DNA of 53,266 bases, taken from NCBI RefSeq assembly GCF_006228125.1, contig NZ_VDFY01000172.1, forward strand, positions 1 through 53,266. The letters are read 5' to 3'. The notes below the pieces were generated by a model that did not search any database, was not told the DNA's origin, and saw only the letters and a list, made by a program, of their open reading frames with translations. This DNA is from Micromonospora orduensis (GTDB lineage: Bacteria > Actinomycetota > Actinomycetes > Mycobacteriales > Micromonosporaceae). Shown here piece by piece: positions 34,934-43,959 of the stretch. Each line of letters begins with the position of its first letter. Position 1 is the stretch's first letter. The position numbers and the translations under genes are program-made.

Positions 34934-34960
34934 ACGGCTCCCGTGGAGACATCGAGCCGT
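34934..34960 (+). terminator. Possible hairpin after tRNA-Arg
   Basis: ACGGCTC and GAGCCGT form a 7-bp stem with a 13-base loop, 20 bases after the tRNA end. Confidence 0.35.
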
Positions 34961-35026
34961 GGTCGGCCCATGGGAGGCGTCAACGTCCAGCGCGGCATGG
35001 TCATGGAGACCTCGGGAACACTTGCG

Positions 35027-36796
35027 TCAGCCAACCAACTCGCCGTTCTCGTCGACGTAGCGTCGCCGATGCGAGCGACCGGCCTCCTCGAGTGTCTTTA
35101 CGAGGTTGTCCCGCAACAGATCCGACGGGTTGTCGATTAGCAGCGGGAGTAATCTGGACTGCACGAACTCCTCGGTGGCCAGTCGGGCCAGCGGCGACGG
35201 ATGGAACCCGTGGGGCTGCACCTCCATTTGCGCGACGAGCCAATCCACGGACGAACGGCTAAGCGACTCAAGCGTCACCCCGGTCATGTGGGGCAAGATC
35301 AATTCGGCGGTCAGCGCGCGCAACGACGGCATGGTGTTGAAGCACTCGACGATCCGCGCCTGCGTCGCCTCGTTCGTACTGCGGGCCAGAAACTCGCCGA
35401 GTTTCCACGCGGCCCCATCCAGTCGCACCGACTGCCGTGCCTCCTGAAGCCACTCCAGCCACCACACGACGTCCCCGAGTTCGACCCCGAGGCCATCGGT
35501 ACGGCCTCCCGGATGCGGCAGGATCGCACCAGCGAGGCGCAGGTCTCGGCGTCGCAGGAGACTGACCAGTAGGTCAACGTGACCCTGCCAGTCGGTGTCG
35601 AGAAACTCCAACGCCTCCACCGCGTCGCGCGGATAGTGCGGCCCATCCTCCGCAACCGTCTTCAGCAGGCGGAAGAACCCGTTTGGATCGCCGCCCAGGT
35701 ACGCAGCCACGGCTGCCCAGAACGGGCTGTCGCCCGGGATTGCCTGCAGCTCGACCACGAGGTCGGGGAACGCCTGGATCAGCTGCCTGAGCACCGGGAC
35801 CGCCCACTTGGCTTGGCGGCCCTCACACATCGCGGACGTCAGCGACGCCACGAGGCCTGCGGGTGGGACGGGGAGCGGCGCACCCTTGGGCCGTCCAAAT
35901 TTAAGCTGGAAGTACAGGTGGACGATCGCGAAGTCGCCACCGTCGAGGATGCACTGCTCGACAAACTGAAGGGCCCGGGGTTCGCGGTTGCTGTTCAGGG
36001 CGCGACTGGCGATTACCTTCACAAGCGGAGACGACGTCGTACGACCGAATTCAAGAATGGCACCCACTGACAGCTGACTGAGAATCCCCGCAGCACCGTT
36101 AATCAGACCGACCAATTCGTCGATCTCGTCACCCCGCCACAAACGAGCTGCCAAGTCCTCATCGAGGGGAAACACTTCGAGGCGCTCGACGACCTCGCGC
36201 GCTTCATCAGCCGATACGTCGGTAAGCGACTCTGCCAACCGGGCGAGGAAGTTGTACCCACGGGACGGATCACACACGAGATCCAAGACGTGCCGCCGGT
36301 GGCTCCCTCCCAACGTCCCCAGCAATCCCGCTGCATGGCCGCCAACATTTTCGCCAACCTCGACCAACGCGAGCAGGTCCGGTGCCAGTTCTTCAACGAC
36401 CCTGAGCCGCGACAAAGCCCAACTAATTTTAATGTCCTGGTCGAGCACGGTGGTCGGTTTCGCCAAAAACCGCAGCGCTTTACGGGTCCACTCCCACCTG
36501 CGGTCTTCTAGGTAATCCAGGGCACCGAGCGCCATATTGGCACCGACACGCAGCATCTGTTCAAAAACCTCGTCGGCCTTGTCCGCCTCAAGGTAGTCGA
36601 GCGCCAGCATCAGTACCTGATCGAAGTCGTGGCGACCGAGACAGTGACGGATCACCGAGCTGTCCACCGGGACTAGCCTGGCCAGATGGCCTGCGGCGAA
36701 GTACTCCGCGACCGAGTGATGGAAGAACGCCAGCTTCCGCATGGGCGTGGCGACGAGCGTGCCGGCCGCGATGAGGGAGTTGACGAAGTCGGCCAC
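35027..36796 (-). pseudogene. SIR2-NACHT immune protein, C-terminal fragment (helical repeats)
   Basis: About 589 codons in a third frame, continuing the NACHT protein. It opens VADFVNSLIAAGTL and soon reaches AFFHHSVAEYFAAGHLARLV, the F-H-x-E-YFAA motif that closes NACHT/STAND modules, then runs on in pairs of amphipathic helices (VLMLALDYLEADKADEVFEQ, SPLVKVIASRALNSN) like HEAT or ARM repeats, which in Avs-type proteins sense phage proteins. It has no convincing start of its own: it follows from the middle fragment after a one-base frame change near 36803-36812, beside the hairpin GCGGTCC-TGCG-GGACCGC. GC content is clearly below that of the flanks. Confidence 0.72.
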
Positions 36797-37853
36797 GTGC
36801 GACGCGGTCCCGCAGGACCGCGCGCAGTTCGGCGTGCACCTGCGCGAGCGACGCGGAGAGCTCTCCAGCGTCGATCATGCTGTAAGCAATGCGGCTGAAC
36901 AGGCCGTCGAGGTGGAGGTCGCCGAGCTCGAAACGCTCGCGAACGTCGCGCTCGATGCCGTCAACGAGCTGCGAATAAATCTCGTGAACCGTAGTCACGT
37001 GGGTGACCTCGATCCGATCGCTCTTCCACGCTTCGAAGTAGAGCGGTCGCTCGAGCAGCCGCAAGGTGTTGGGATTGATCATGTCCGGGTTCAGCCCCGC
37101 GCGGCGCACCTCTGACCGAACGTAGTCAGAAGAGACGCTGTCTAGTTTGTAGGCGGGTAATCCAAGATCGTCCAGTTCATTGCCGAACCTTGTGGCAAGT
37201 ACCACCGTGTTGTCGCCGGCCAGTTGCATGAACGATGCCAGATCAGACTGGAGGTGGTTGTCCTCGTAGCTTTCGGACGGCGCCTCGTTCACTCCATCCA
37301 GAAAGAACACCCCTGCACCCGCCGCGAGCAGATCCGCCAGCTGAACGTCGAGCGGTAGCGCCTTTTCCACCATTTCGACAATGCTGCCATCGTAATCGCG
37401 GCACTCGATGATCACCGGCACGCGGAGATCGTTGAGTTCGACGTCCGGCTCGCTCAGGCAAGCGTTCTCAAGTACTCGAGCAATCGAGCGGACCGCCTGC
37501 CGAACGGCGAAACTCTTGCCGGAACCCGGCGGTCCCTCGACCACCATCCGACCCCGGAAGGCAGCCAGGGCATCCGCCGCAGTCCTGCCGATGCTCCACA
37601 GAAACCTGTCAAGCCCGCCGTCAGGACGGCTGGTGAACTCCAGACCAATCGGAATCGGATCCGCTGCCTCGCCAATTTGGCTCATCAACCTTCGCGCATG
37701 CCTGGCGAGCGCCAGGATCATATTGCCGGTGTCTCGCGGGATGGCGGAAGCGGTACGTCTCGGGTCGACGGGAACGGCTGCGGCGATCTCCTTGATCAAA
37801 CCGAGCACCGGGCGGTGCCGCTCCGGAACCGGAGGCCGCTTGATCGGTCGCAT
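36588..37853 (-). pseudogene. SIR2-NACHT immune protein, middle fragment (NACHT NTPase)
   Basis: This frame carries the NTPase of the STAND protein: Walker A VEGPPGSGKSFAVRQ (about 37510-37540), Walker B VFFLDGVNEAPS, the sensor-like VVLATRFGNELDDLGLPAYKL, and the winged-helix region RPLYFEAW and TVHEIYSQLVDGI. NACHT domains oligomerise on target sensing. The frame turns to Arg/His-rich nonsense after about 36800, where the C-terminal frame takes over. An ATG at 37853 exists, but the coding sense seems to come from the SIR2 frame upstream. Confidence 0.75.
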
Positions 37854-38664
37854 ACGGGATGATTCGGATGCCGTAGCTCCGGTTCCAGTAGTCAACCTCC
37901 GCCGGAGGAACGTCGGGCATCAGCGCATAATGCCCGGCCGGGTTCGCCCCGAATGTCAACGAGATCAGGTCACGCACCAGCAGGAAGTCGGGATCGCGCA
38001 GGCCGAAGCCGACGAACAGAACCGGCCGGCTCACCAACAAGGTCCGCATAGCCTCCAGTACGTTGCGGCGGGCACCCTGCATCTCCCGGTAATCCTCGCG
38101 GGTGAGCACTATGGAGTCGCAGCTGCTGATGTCGCCGTGAGGCTTGAAAACAAAGCCCTCGGACTTCGCCTGCACGACGGTGGCGATCTCGATCTGCTGC
38201 AACGGGGTCACGACGTCGAAGTACTCGCCCGGGCGGTGCTCACGCAGGGCGCGCTCCAACAGTCCGTCGTAGTTCGTCGTGATGAAGCAGCGCGCTCCAA
38301 GGCCAACGATCGCACGGTGCAGCTCTGCCGGCTCTACCAGCGGGGCATGGCAGTGTCGACGCAGAAATTCGCATCGCTCGTTCCTGTTGAGCTGATGGAA
38401 GCCGAAGCTGGCGGCCAGCAGCAGGTCGTTGTTGGCTAGTTCCCGCTCGACGAGCATGGCGGACCGGCCGTTCTCGACCAGGAACTCCGCGAGCCGCTGC
38501 AGCAGCTCCCGCCAGGTTGGCAGGCCCGACCAGTTCGAAACTCCGGCGCCGACGAAGACGATGGTGTCGGGTCGGCTTATAAGCTCGCCAAGCCGACGCG
38601 CTTCTGCGAACAAAGATGAGGTCCTATCAGGGAGATGGCAGCTCCGACCACGATACGAGGTCAT
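37621..38664 (-). pseudogene. SIR2-NACHT immune protein, N-terminal fragment (SIR2 effector)
   Basis: The first part of the STAND protein. The SIR2 NADase domain is intact to about codon 270: IVFVGAGVSNWSGLPTW (NAD loop), CFITTNYDGLLERAL with the catalytic Asn, KPHGDISSCDSIVLTREDY with the His, and LFVGFGLRDPDFLLV. It ends with YWNRSYGIRIIPY, after which the frame turns into Gly/Ser/Arg-rich nonsense and the NACHT frame takes over, at about 37815-37828. Such SIR2 effectors destroy NAD in phage defence. The ATG at 38664 is adjacent to GGGGGG; a TTG at 38613 with TAGGA eight bases upstream is a good alternative. Confidence 0.78.
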
Positions 38665-38703
38665 CCCCCCGGTCAACCAGATCGAGAACCACTCATTCCT
38701 GTA

Positions 38704-38731
38704 GCCCACGGCCGAACAGCGGCTCGTGGGC
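38704..38731. repeat. Hairpin upstream of the SIR2 gene
   Basis: GCCCACG-GCCG and CGGC-T-CGTGGGC form an 11-bp stem with one bulge and loop AACAG, between the SIR2 gene start and the DUF3592-like gene. The 275-base gap holds no gene that I can support. Confidence 0.45.
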
Positions 38732-38939
38732 GATAAGCCGAAGCGAGAAGGCGGTAGGCGGGCGACCTGCCCGCGTCGAGTTCCTCGTAGGCACGACGTG
38801 CGCTCGGATTCGTGCCTGATGCCGTTGGCGTCGAAGCTCGGCCTGCCCCGTGCCGGCGTCACCCCCGGCCCGGCACGCCCCACGGCGATGTGGTGGCCGG
38901 CGCGGGCGGCAGGTTGCGCCCGCGTCGGAGGATGTGCCG

Positions 38940-39452
38940 GTGACGAAACGACGGCGCGGCTCCCCGGCACCGACCCCGGCTGGTATGCGCCCGCGAATGC
39001 GGGTCCTGCTGACCGCGTTGGCCATGCTGCTGCCGGGGCTGGGCCTGGCCGTTGGCGCTCTGGCGTACCGGTGGCACGTGTCGTCGGAGGCGGACCGGCT
39101 GCGGGCCGGCGGCGTGCCGGTCACGGCCTACGTGTCCGACCGGGCAGGGGGCGGTGGCCGGGGCAGCGGCATCGACCGGATCGAGGTCTCCTACCTGTAC
39201 GGGTCGAAGCAGTACAGCACCTGGATCCCCTGCGCCGGTGGGACCGGCTGTCACCGGACTCCCGGACCGAAGATGGCCGTGTGGGTGGACCCGGCGGCCC
39301 CGGAGAAGTTCGTGGCGGCGAACGGGCACACCAACGGCTCGTTGTCGTTCCTGATGTCCTGGACGGCCATCCCGGCCGGGCTGGTGTTCGCCGTCCTCGG
39401 CGGCGTCGGGGTGGTGCTGGTCATCCGCACCAGAGACGACCAGTGGGCGTAG
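38940..39452 (+). CDS. DUF3592-like membrane protein
   Basis: A 170-residue protein with two transmembrane helices, at about residues 20-40 and 140-160, around an extracytoplasmic beta domain (VPVTAYVSDRAGGG, IEVSYLYGSKQYSTWIPC, MAVWVDPAAPEKFV). This two-helix layout, with the PxKMAVWVDP block, is like DUF3592 proteins of unknown function. The GTG at 38940 has GGAGGA seven bases upstream, which decides the start over upstream ATGs. The gene marks the return to normal GC content after the SIR2 region. Confidence 0.78.
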   Translation: MTKRRRGSPAPTPAGMRPRMRVLLTALAMLLPGLGLAVGALAYRWHVSSEADRLRAGGVPVTAYVSDRAGGGGRGSGIDRIEVSYLYGSKQYSTWIPCAGGTGCHRTPGPKMAVWVDPAAPEKFVAANGHTNGSLSFLMSWTAIPAGLVFAVLGGVGVVLVIRTRDDQWA

Positions 39453-39480
39453 CGCCACCGGCGGGGCGATCGGCGGCCCG

Positions 39481-39912
39481 TCAGGCCGCGGTTGCGGCGA
39501 CGCAGAACTCGTTGCCCTCGGGGTCGGCCATCACCACGTGGTGCCTGTCGACCTCCTCCAGGACGAGCCCACCCGCCTCGACCAGGCGGTGGGCTTCCGC
39601 CATGATCCGCGCCCACCGCTCGTCGGGCGTGCCGCTGCCCTCCACCCGGATGTCGATGTGGAGGCGGTTCTTGGCCGTCTTGGGCTCGGGGACGTCGAGA
39701 ATGGAGAGGTGCGGCCCGATTCCGTCGGGATCGCACAGCCACGCCCCGTCCGCCGGGTCGTCCTCCGGCAGGTCGAACTGGGCGAGCCACTCCGCCCGGG
39801 TCGCGAAGGGCGGTGGCGGCGGTTCGTCGATGTAGCCCAGGGCCGTCCTCCAGAACGCGGCGAGCACCTGCGCGTTTGTGGAGTCGAGGGTGAGGTCGAT
39901 TCTGGCTGGCAT
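39481..39912 (-). CDS. VOC superfamily protein (glyoxalase-like)
   Basis: A 143-residue protein with two beta-alpha-beta-beta-beta units typical of the vicinal oxygen chelate fold (ARIDLTLDSTNAQVLAAFW at the start and VVMADPEGNEFCV at the end). The DPEGNEFC ending and KNRLHIDIRVEG with its His are family patterns. VOC proteins include glyoxalases, dioxygenases and antibiotic-binding proteins; the substrate is unknown. The ATG at 39912 (MPARIDL) is used; an in-frame extension to 39945 lacks support. It converges on the membrane protein gene. Confidence 0.85.
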   Translation of the reverse strand: MPARIDLTLDSTNAQVLAAFWRTALGYIDEPPPPPFATRAEWLAQFDLPEDDPADGAWLCDPDGIGPHLSILDVPEPKTAKNRLHIDIRVEGSGTPDERWARIMAEAHRLVEAGGLVLEEVDRHHVVMADPEGNEFCVAATAA

Positions 39913-39957
39913 GGTCGGACCGTACGGCACCCCTGCGACATTCACGCCGGTGCCGAC

Positions 39958-40971
39958 TCAGAGGGGACCGAGCAGGCCGGCGAGCACGCTGTCGCCCTGA
40001 CCGAGCCCCGCCCCGCCGGCCTGCGACACGACCAGGAAGCGTCGGCAGCCGTCGAGCTCCACGTACCGGTCGGGGCCGCCGGTGCCGTCCAGCGGTCGCA
40101 GCACGGCGAAGCGGGACGCCGGGGTGGCACAGTCGACCACCGCTCGGCGGTTGCCCAGTGCCCGCAGCACGCCCGCCTGGCGGTCGGCCGGGAGTGGCCC
40201 GCCGTACACGAAGTCGCCCGCCGGTTTGCCGCCGCCCTGCTCGGACGCGGGCACCTGGTAGACGCAGAGGCGCAGCGGCCCGTCGGTGGGCGCTGCGGGC
40301 GGCCCGGGTGGTCCGGGGCGGCCGCTGGTCGTCTCCACCCACACCATGTCCGCCCACCGTTGGGCGCAGCCGGCGGCGTCGGCCTCCGGCGATTCGACAG
40401 GCCCGACGGTACGGGTGTCCACGGTGGTCAGCCGCAGTTCGTCGAGCGCGGTGCGCACCTCGGCGCGCGGTTTGCCGCAGGCGTCGGTGGGCAGGTACGG
40501 GCGCAGCCAGCGGCCCCGTTCGTCGAGCAGGGCGAGCCACGGCGGGACGATCATGTCGAGGGTGCAGGCGAACTCCCCCTTCGGCCGCTGCTGGTCGGGC
40601 AGGCGCAGCGCCTCGATGAGCGCGTCGATCTCGTCGGCGTGGCGCTCGGTGGCCACCTGCTCCTGCCCGCCGCCGGGACGCGGCCGGATCTCCCGGCCGC
40701 AGAGCACTGCGGAAACCGGGGTGAACGAGGGATCGACCCGCCCGATCTCCGGCCCGTTCCGCGCGGGAGCCGCCGGTTCCGGCGACACGGTGGCGGCCGG
40801 CGGTACCGGTAACTCCGCGCCCGCCTGCGGCGCCGCCTCGGCGCAGGAGGTCCACGACTCGACGATCTCGGCCGGGCCGGGTTCGTCGACCGGCCCGCCA
40901 ACCGTCTCCCCGCAGCCGCTCAGGGCCACCCCGAGCAGCGCCACCACCAGGACGTTCCGACCCTTCGGCAT
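39958..40971 (-). CDS. Putative lipoprotein, hypothetical
   Basis: A 337-residue secreted protein. The N-terminus is a lipoprotein signal: VALLGVALSGC with the lipidated Cys at residue 20. The mature part starts with a Pro/Ala/Glu linker (residues 25-70) and then has several Cys (FACTLDM, DACGKPR, AAGCAQRW, LRLCVYQV, DCATPASRF) likely to form disulfides outside the cell. I recognise no domain. The ATG at 40971 is decided by the signal peptide; the longer frame to 41031 is unsupported. It is upstream of and on the same strand as the VOC gene. Confidence 0.75.
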   Translation of the reverse strand: MPKGRNVLVVALLGVALSGCGETVGGPVDEPGPAEIVESWTSCAEAAPQAGAELPVPPAATVSPEPAAPARNGPEIGRVDPSFTPVSAVLCGREIRPRPGGGQEQVATERHADEIDALIEALRLPDQQRPKGEFACTLDMIVPPWLALLDERGRWLRPYLPTDACGKPRAEVRTALDELRLTTVDTRTVGPVESPEADAAGCAQRWADMVWVETTSGRPGPPGPPAAPTDGPLRLCVYQVPASEQGGGKPAGDFVYGGPLPADRQAGVLRALGNRRAVVDCATPASRFAVLRPLDGTGGPDRYVELDGCRRFLVVSQAGGAGLGQGDSVLAGLLGPL

Positions 40972-41080
40972 GTTGGTTCGACGGCCGCGGACCGGGCCCG
41001 GTTCCGCGGGCGGCGTGACGCCTCCAACCATTGCTGACGCCGCCGGCCCGGTCCGCAGCGGCCGTGGGCATGATGACCCG

Positions 41081-41476
41081 ATGGCACATCTGGGACTTGT
41101 CGCGTTGCTGGTCGGGGAGTACGACGAGGCGATCGACTTCTACGTCGGGAGCCTCGGCTTCGAGCTGGTGGAGGACACTCCCCGACCGGACGGCTCACGC
41201 TGGGTGGTGGTGCGCCCGTCGGGTGCCCGGGAGACGGCGTTGCTGCTGGCCCGGGCGACCGGTCCGGAGCAGCGGGCGCGGGTGGGCGACCAGACGGGTG
41301 GCCGGGTCGGCCTGTTCCTCCACACCGAGGACTTCGCCAGGGACCACGCGCGGATGGTGGCGGCCGGGGTGCGCTTCCTGGAGGAGCCGCGGCACGAGCC
41401 GTACGGCTCGGTGGCGGTCTTCGCCGATCTCTACGGAAACCGGTGGGATCTGCTCCAGCCTCGCGGCACAGAGTGA
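41081..41476 (+). CDS. VOC superfamily protein
   Basis: A 131-residue glyoxalase-like protein. It has both halves of the VOC fold: LVALLVGEYDEAIDFYVGSL, GARETALLLARA, and the second half GLFLHTEDFARDHARMV with SVAVFADLYGNRWDLLQP. The DxYGNxWDL ending is typical of the bleomycin-resistance/lactoylglutathione lyase group. The ATG at 41081 opens the domain at its usual point. It lies upstream of a two-component operon, 118 bases before the kinase start; any link is unproven. Confidence 0.87.
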   Translation: MAHLGLVALLVGEYDEAIDFYVGSLGFELVEDTPRPDGSRWVVVRPSGARETALLLARATGPEQRARVGDQTGGRVGLFLHTEDFARDHARMVAAGVRFLEEPRHEPYGSVAVFADLYGNRWDLLQPRGTE

Positions 41477-41594
41477 CACATTGGCGACAGTCCGCGCACA
41501 ATGAGTGATCGACAGCGACCGACCGTGCTATTCTCCGATGTCGATCTCTGCCGCGCGGACCCGGACCGGGTCGTTGTCGGAAGGGCACTTCCCG

Positions 41595-42773
41595 ATGCCG
41601 GCCGTTGCCGCCCCGAGCGTGCCGCCGCCCGTGCTGGACAATCCGGCCGGCGGCGTGCTGAACCTCATCTTCACCACGACTCCGGCGCTGCTGCGACTGA
41701 CCTGCGGGTTGGTCAGTGCGGCGGTGGCGCTGTCGGTGCGTACCCCACCTGTCGAAACGGCCCTGCTGCTGCCGGTCGTGGCAGCGCTGACCGGCTGGTC
41801 GCTCTGGTACGCGATCCGCGCGCTGCGGCACGGATTCACCCCGGCCCTGACCGCCGCTGACGTCGCGATAACCGCGGTGGTCTGCCTGCTCATCCCCGTG
41901 CTGGTGGCGCCGGGGGTGCTTCCCGGCGAGGGCAGCTGGATCGCGGTGCTCGCCAGCACCACGGTGATCAACGCACAGGCCACCGGCACGCCACGCTTGT
42001 CGGTTCCGGCCGGGCTGCTGGTCACCGCCACGTACGCGGTGGGCACGTACTCCGCCGGCAACCCCACCGAGGCGCGCGCGCACGCGGCCACGCTGCTGGT
42101 GCAGACCGGCTGCACGGCGATGATGACCACGGTGATGCGCCGGCGGATCGGCCGCGCCGACCGGGCGTTCGCCGAGCATCAGCGGCTGACCAGGGAGGCG
42201 CTTGTCGCCCGCGCCGCCCGGGAGGCCGAACGACAGCAGAACCGCGACCTGCACGACACCGTCCTCGGCACGCTGACCATGGTGGGGCTCGGCGCGGTGG
42301 CCGGGCCGTCGCCCGCGTTCCGCGAACGGTGCGCGTCCGACCTGCGTACCCTCGTCGCGGTGGCCGACGTCGGCCCGGTGCCCGGCGACGGCCCGGTGCC
42401 GCTGGACGGTCGGCTGCGCACGGTGCCCGACCGGCTGCCCGAGCTACCGGTGAGCGTGGAGCTGGCGCCCTGCGCGGTGCCCGCCGGGGTGGCCGACGCG
42501 ATCACCGAGAGCACCTACGCGGCGCTGTCCAACGTGGTCAGGCACGCCCCGGGGGCGCGGGCCTCGCTACGACTCACCCGCGACGCGATCGCCGTCGTGG
42601 TCGAGGTCGCCGACGACGGCCCCGGTTTCGACCCCGCCACCGTCCCCGCGCACCGGTACGGGCTGCGCGAGTCGATCCGCGGCCGGATGGCGACCGTCGG
42701 CGGACGGGCCGAGGTGGTCTCAGCGCCCGGTCAGGGCACCCGGATCCGGCTGGAGTGGCCCGGTGTCGGCTGA
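41595..42773 (+). CDS. Sensor histidine kinase, NarL-type
   Basis: A 392-residue kinase. Five or six hydrophobic segments span residues 20-200 and form a membrane sensor without a large external domain. The H-box is RDLHDTVLGTL (HisKA_3), followed by a HATPase with N-box ALSNVVRHAP, G1 VADDGPGFDP and G2 GLRESIRGRM. It would phosphorylate the LuxR-type regulator two genes downstream. The ATG at 41595 is used, with AAGGG upstream; an ATG at 41505 is possible. The stop overlaps the next gene by 11 bases. Confidence 0.88.
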   Translation: MPAVAAPSVPPPVLDNPAGGVLNLIFTTTPALLRLTCGLVSAAVALSVRTPPVETALLLPVVAALTGWSLWYAIRALRHGFTPALTAADVAITAVVCLLIPVLVAPGVLPGEGSWIAVLASTTVINAQATGTPRLSVPAGLLVTATYAVGTYSAGNPTEARAHAATLLVQTGCTAMMTTVMRRRIGRADRAFAEHQRLTREALVARAAREAERQQNRDLHDTVLGTLTMVGLGAVAGPSPAFRERCASDLRTLVAVADVGPVPGDGPVPLDGRLRTVPDRLPELPVSVELAPCAVPAGVADAITESTYAALSNVVRHAPGARASLRLTRDAIAVVVEVADDGPGFDPATVPAHRYGLRESIRGRMATVGGRAEVVSAPGQGTRIRLEWPGVG

Positions 42774-43959
42774 CCTCGACGCCACGGCGGCGGTACCGGC
42801 ACCCATCCGGTTCGACGTGCCGGCGCCCCGCGAGTCGGCCTCCACGGAGGCTCTCGCCGCGCCGGCCGCGGTGGCCCACGCGTCCGACCGGGGTGCCCGG
42901 ATCGTGGCCGTCGCCATCGCGCTCGCCTGGCACCTCGCCATCGGGCTGCCGGCGGTGTTGGCGGCCCGCGCGGAGTTCGCCGCGCCGGTGGTGGTGATCG
43001 GCGGCTGGGTGCTGGTCCTCGCGGCCGGTACGACAGCCGGGGTGCTCCTGCTGCGGGACACACCGCTGCCACCGTGGCCACTGGCCGGGCTGCTGGTCGT
43101 CGTCGACGCGGCGGTCTTCGCCGCCGCCGGCGAGCGACAGCTGTTCACGGCCGCCAACTGGGTGTGGGGCACGCTCGGCTGGTTCTTCCTGCTGGCGCTG
43201 TGGGGGCGGCGGGTCGCCGGGCTGGTGGCGCTGCTGACCGCGCACGCGGTGATCGCGCTGGTCGCCGTCCTCGGACACGGCATCGACGAAGCCGACCTGG
43301 CCCGCTACGTCATGTACGTGTACGGCACGTTCTCGCTCCCGGTGGCGATCTTCGTGGGCAGCACGATGATCGTCGGGTTGGGTCGGGACCGGGCCGCCGC
43401 CGCGGCCGCCATGCACACGATGGCCGCGGAACGGGACGCCGCCGAACGGGGTCTGCGGGAACGCCGCGACCGGCTCGCGCTGGTCGGGGCGACGGCCGGG
43501 CGGGTCCTCGGCGAGTTGGCCGCCGGACAGGCCGACCCGGACGACCCGGAGGTGCAGCGGCGGTGCGTGCTGGCCGCCGCCCGACTGCGCCGCCTGATCG
43601 CCGAGTCCGACGACGTGCCCGACCCCCTGCTGCACGAGCTGCGGGCAGCCGCCGACCTGGCCGAACGCAACGGGCTGCCGATCGACCTGGTCACCATCGG
43701 CAGTCCGCCGCCGCTGCCGGTGGAGATCCGCCGCCAGTTGGCCGACCCGCTCACCGCCCTCCTCGCGGGCGCCCGCGACTGGGCCCGGCTGACAGTGGTG
43801 TCCGGCCCGGACGAGGTGGTGGTCAGCCTCGTCACGCCGGACCGGCCGGGGCCGGAGGCGACCGGCCCACCGCCCGGGGAGTACGACGACGGGCCGGTGC
43901 AGCACCTCTACGAACGGGACGGGGACATCAGATGGGCGCAGACCCGGTGGCGGAGATGA
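42763..43959 (+). CDS. Degenerate kinase-like membrane protein
   Basis: A 398-residue protein with about five hydrophobic segments (residues 45-210) and a cytoplasmic C-half. Where kinases have the H-box it reads ERRDRLALVGATAGRVLGEL, with no phospho-acceptor His, and no N, G1 or G2 boxes of the ATPase are visible. It may be a sensor partner or regulator of the true kinase. The GTG start lies 11 bases inside the kinase gene, and its stop overlaps the regulator start, so three genes are coupled. Homology to kinases is inferred from layout and position. Confidence 0.75.
   Translation: MSADLDATAAVPAPIRFDVPAPRESASTEALAAPAAVAHASDRGARIVAVAIALAWHLAIGLPAVLAARAEFAAPVVVIGGWVLVLAAGTTAGVLLLRDTPLPPWPLAGLLVVVDAAVFAAAGERQLFTAANWVWGTLGWFFLLALWGRRVAGLVALLTAHAVIALVAVLGHGIDEADLARYVMYVYGTFSLPVAIFVGSTMIVGLGRDRAAAAAAMHTMAAERDAAERGLRERRDRLALVGATAGRVLGELAAGQADPDDPEVQRRCVLAAARLRRLIAESDDVPDPLLHELRAAADLAERNGLPIDLVTIGSPPPLPVEIRRQLADPLTALLAGARDWARLTVVSGPDEVVVSLVTPDRPGPEATGPPPGEYDDGPVQHLYERDGDIRWAQTRWRR

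Noticed and set aside
37621..37895. SIR2 and NACHT as two separate overlapping genes
   Set aside because: The SIR2 frame becomes nonsense after IIPY while the other frame starts making sense without a ribosome binding site; a 275-base overlap is much less likely than a frameshift in one gene.
34841..38940. Integrated mobile element with attachment sites at tRNA-Arg
   Set aside because: No integrase and no second copy of the tRNA 3' end is visible before or after the low-GC region, so an integrated element cannot be supported, only a transferred gene.
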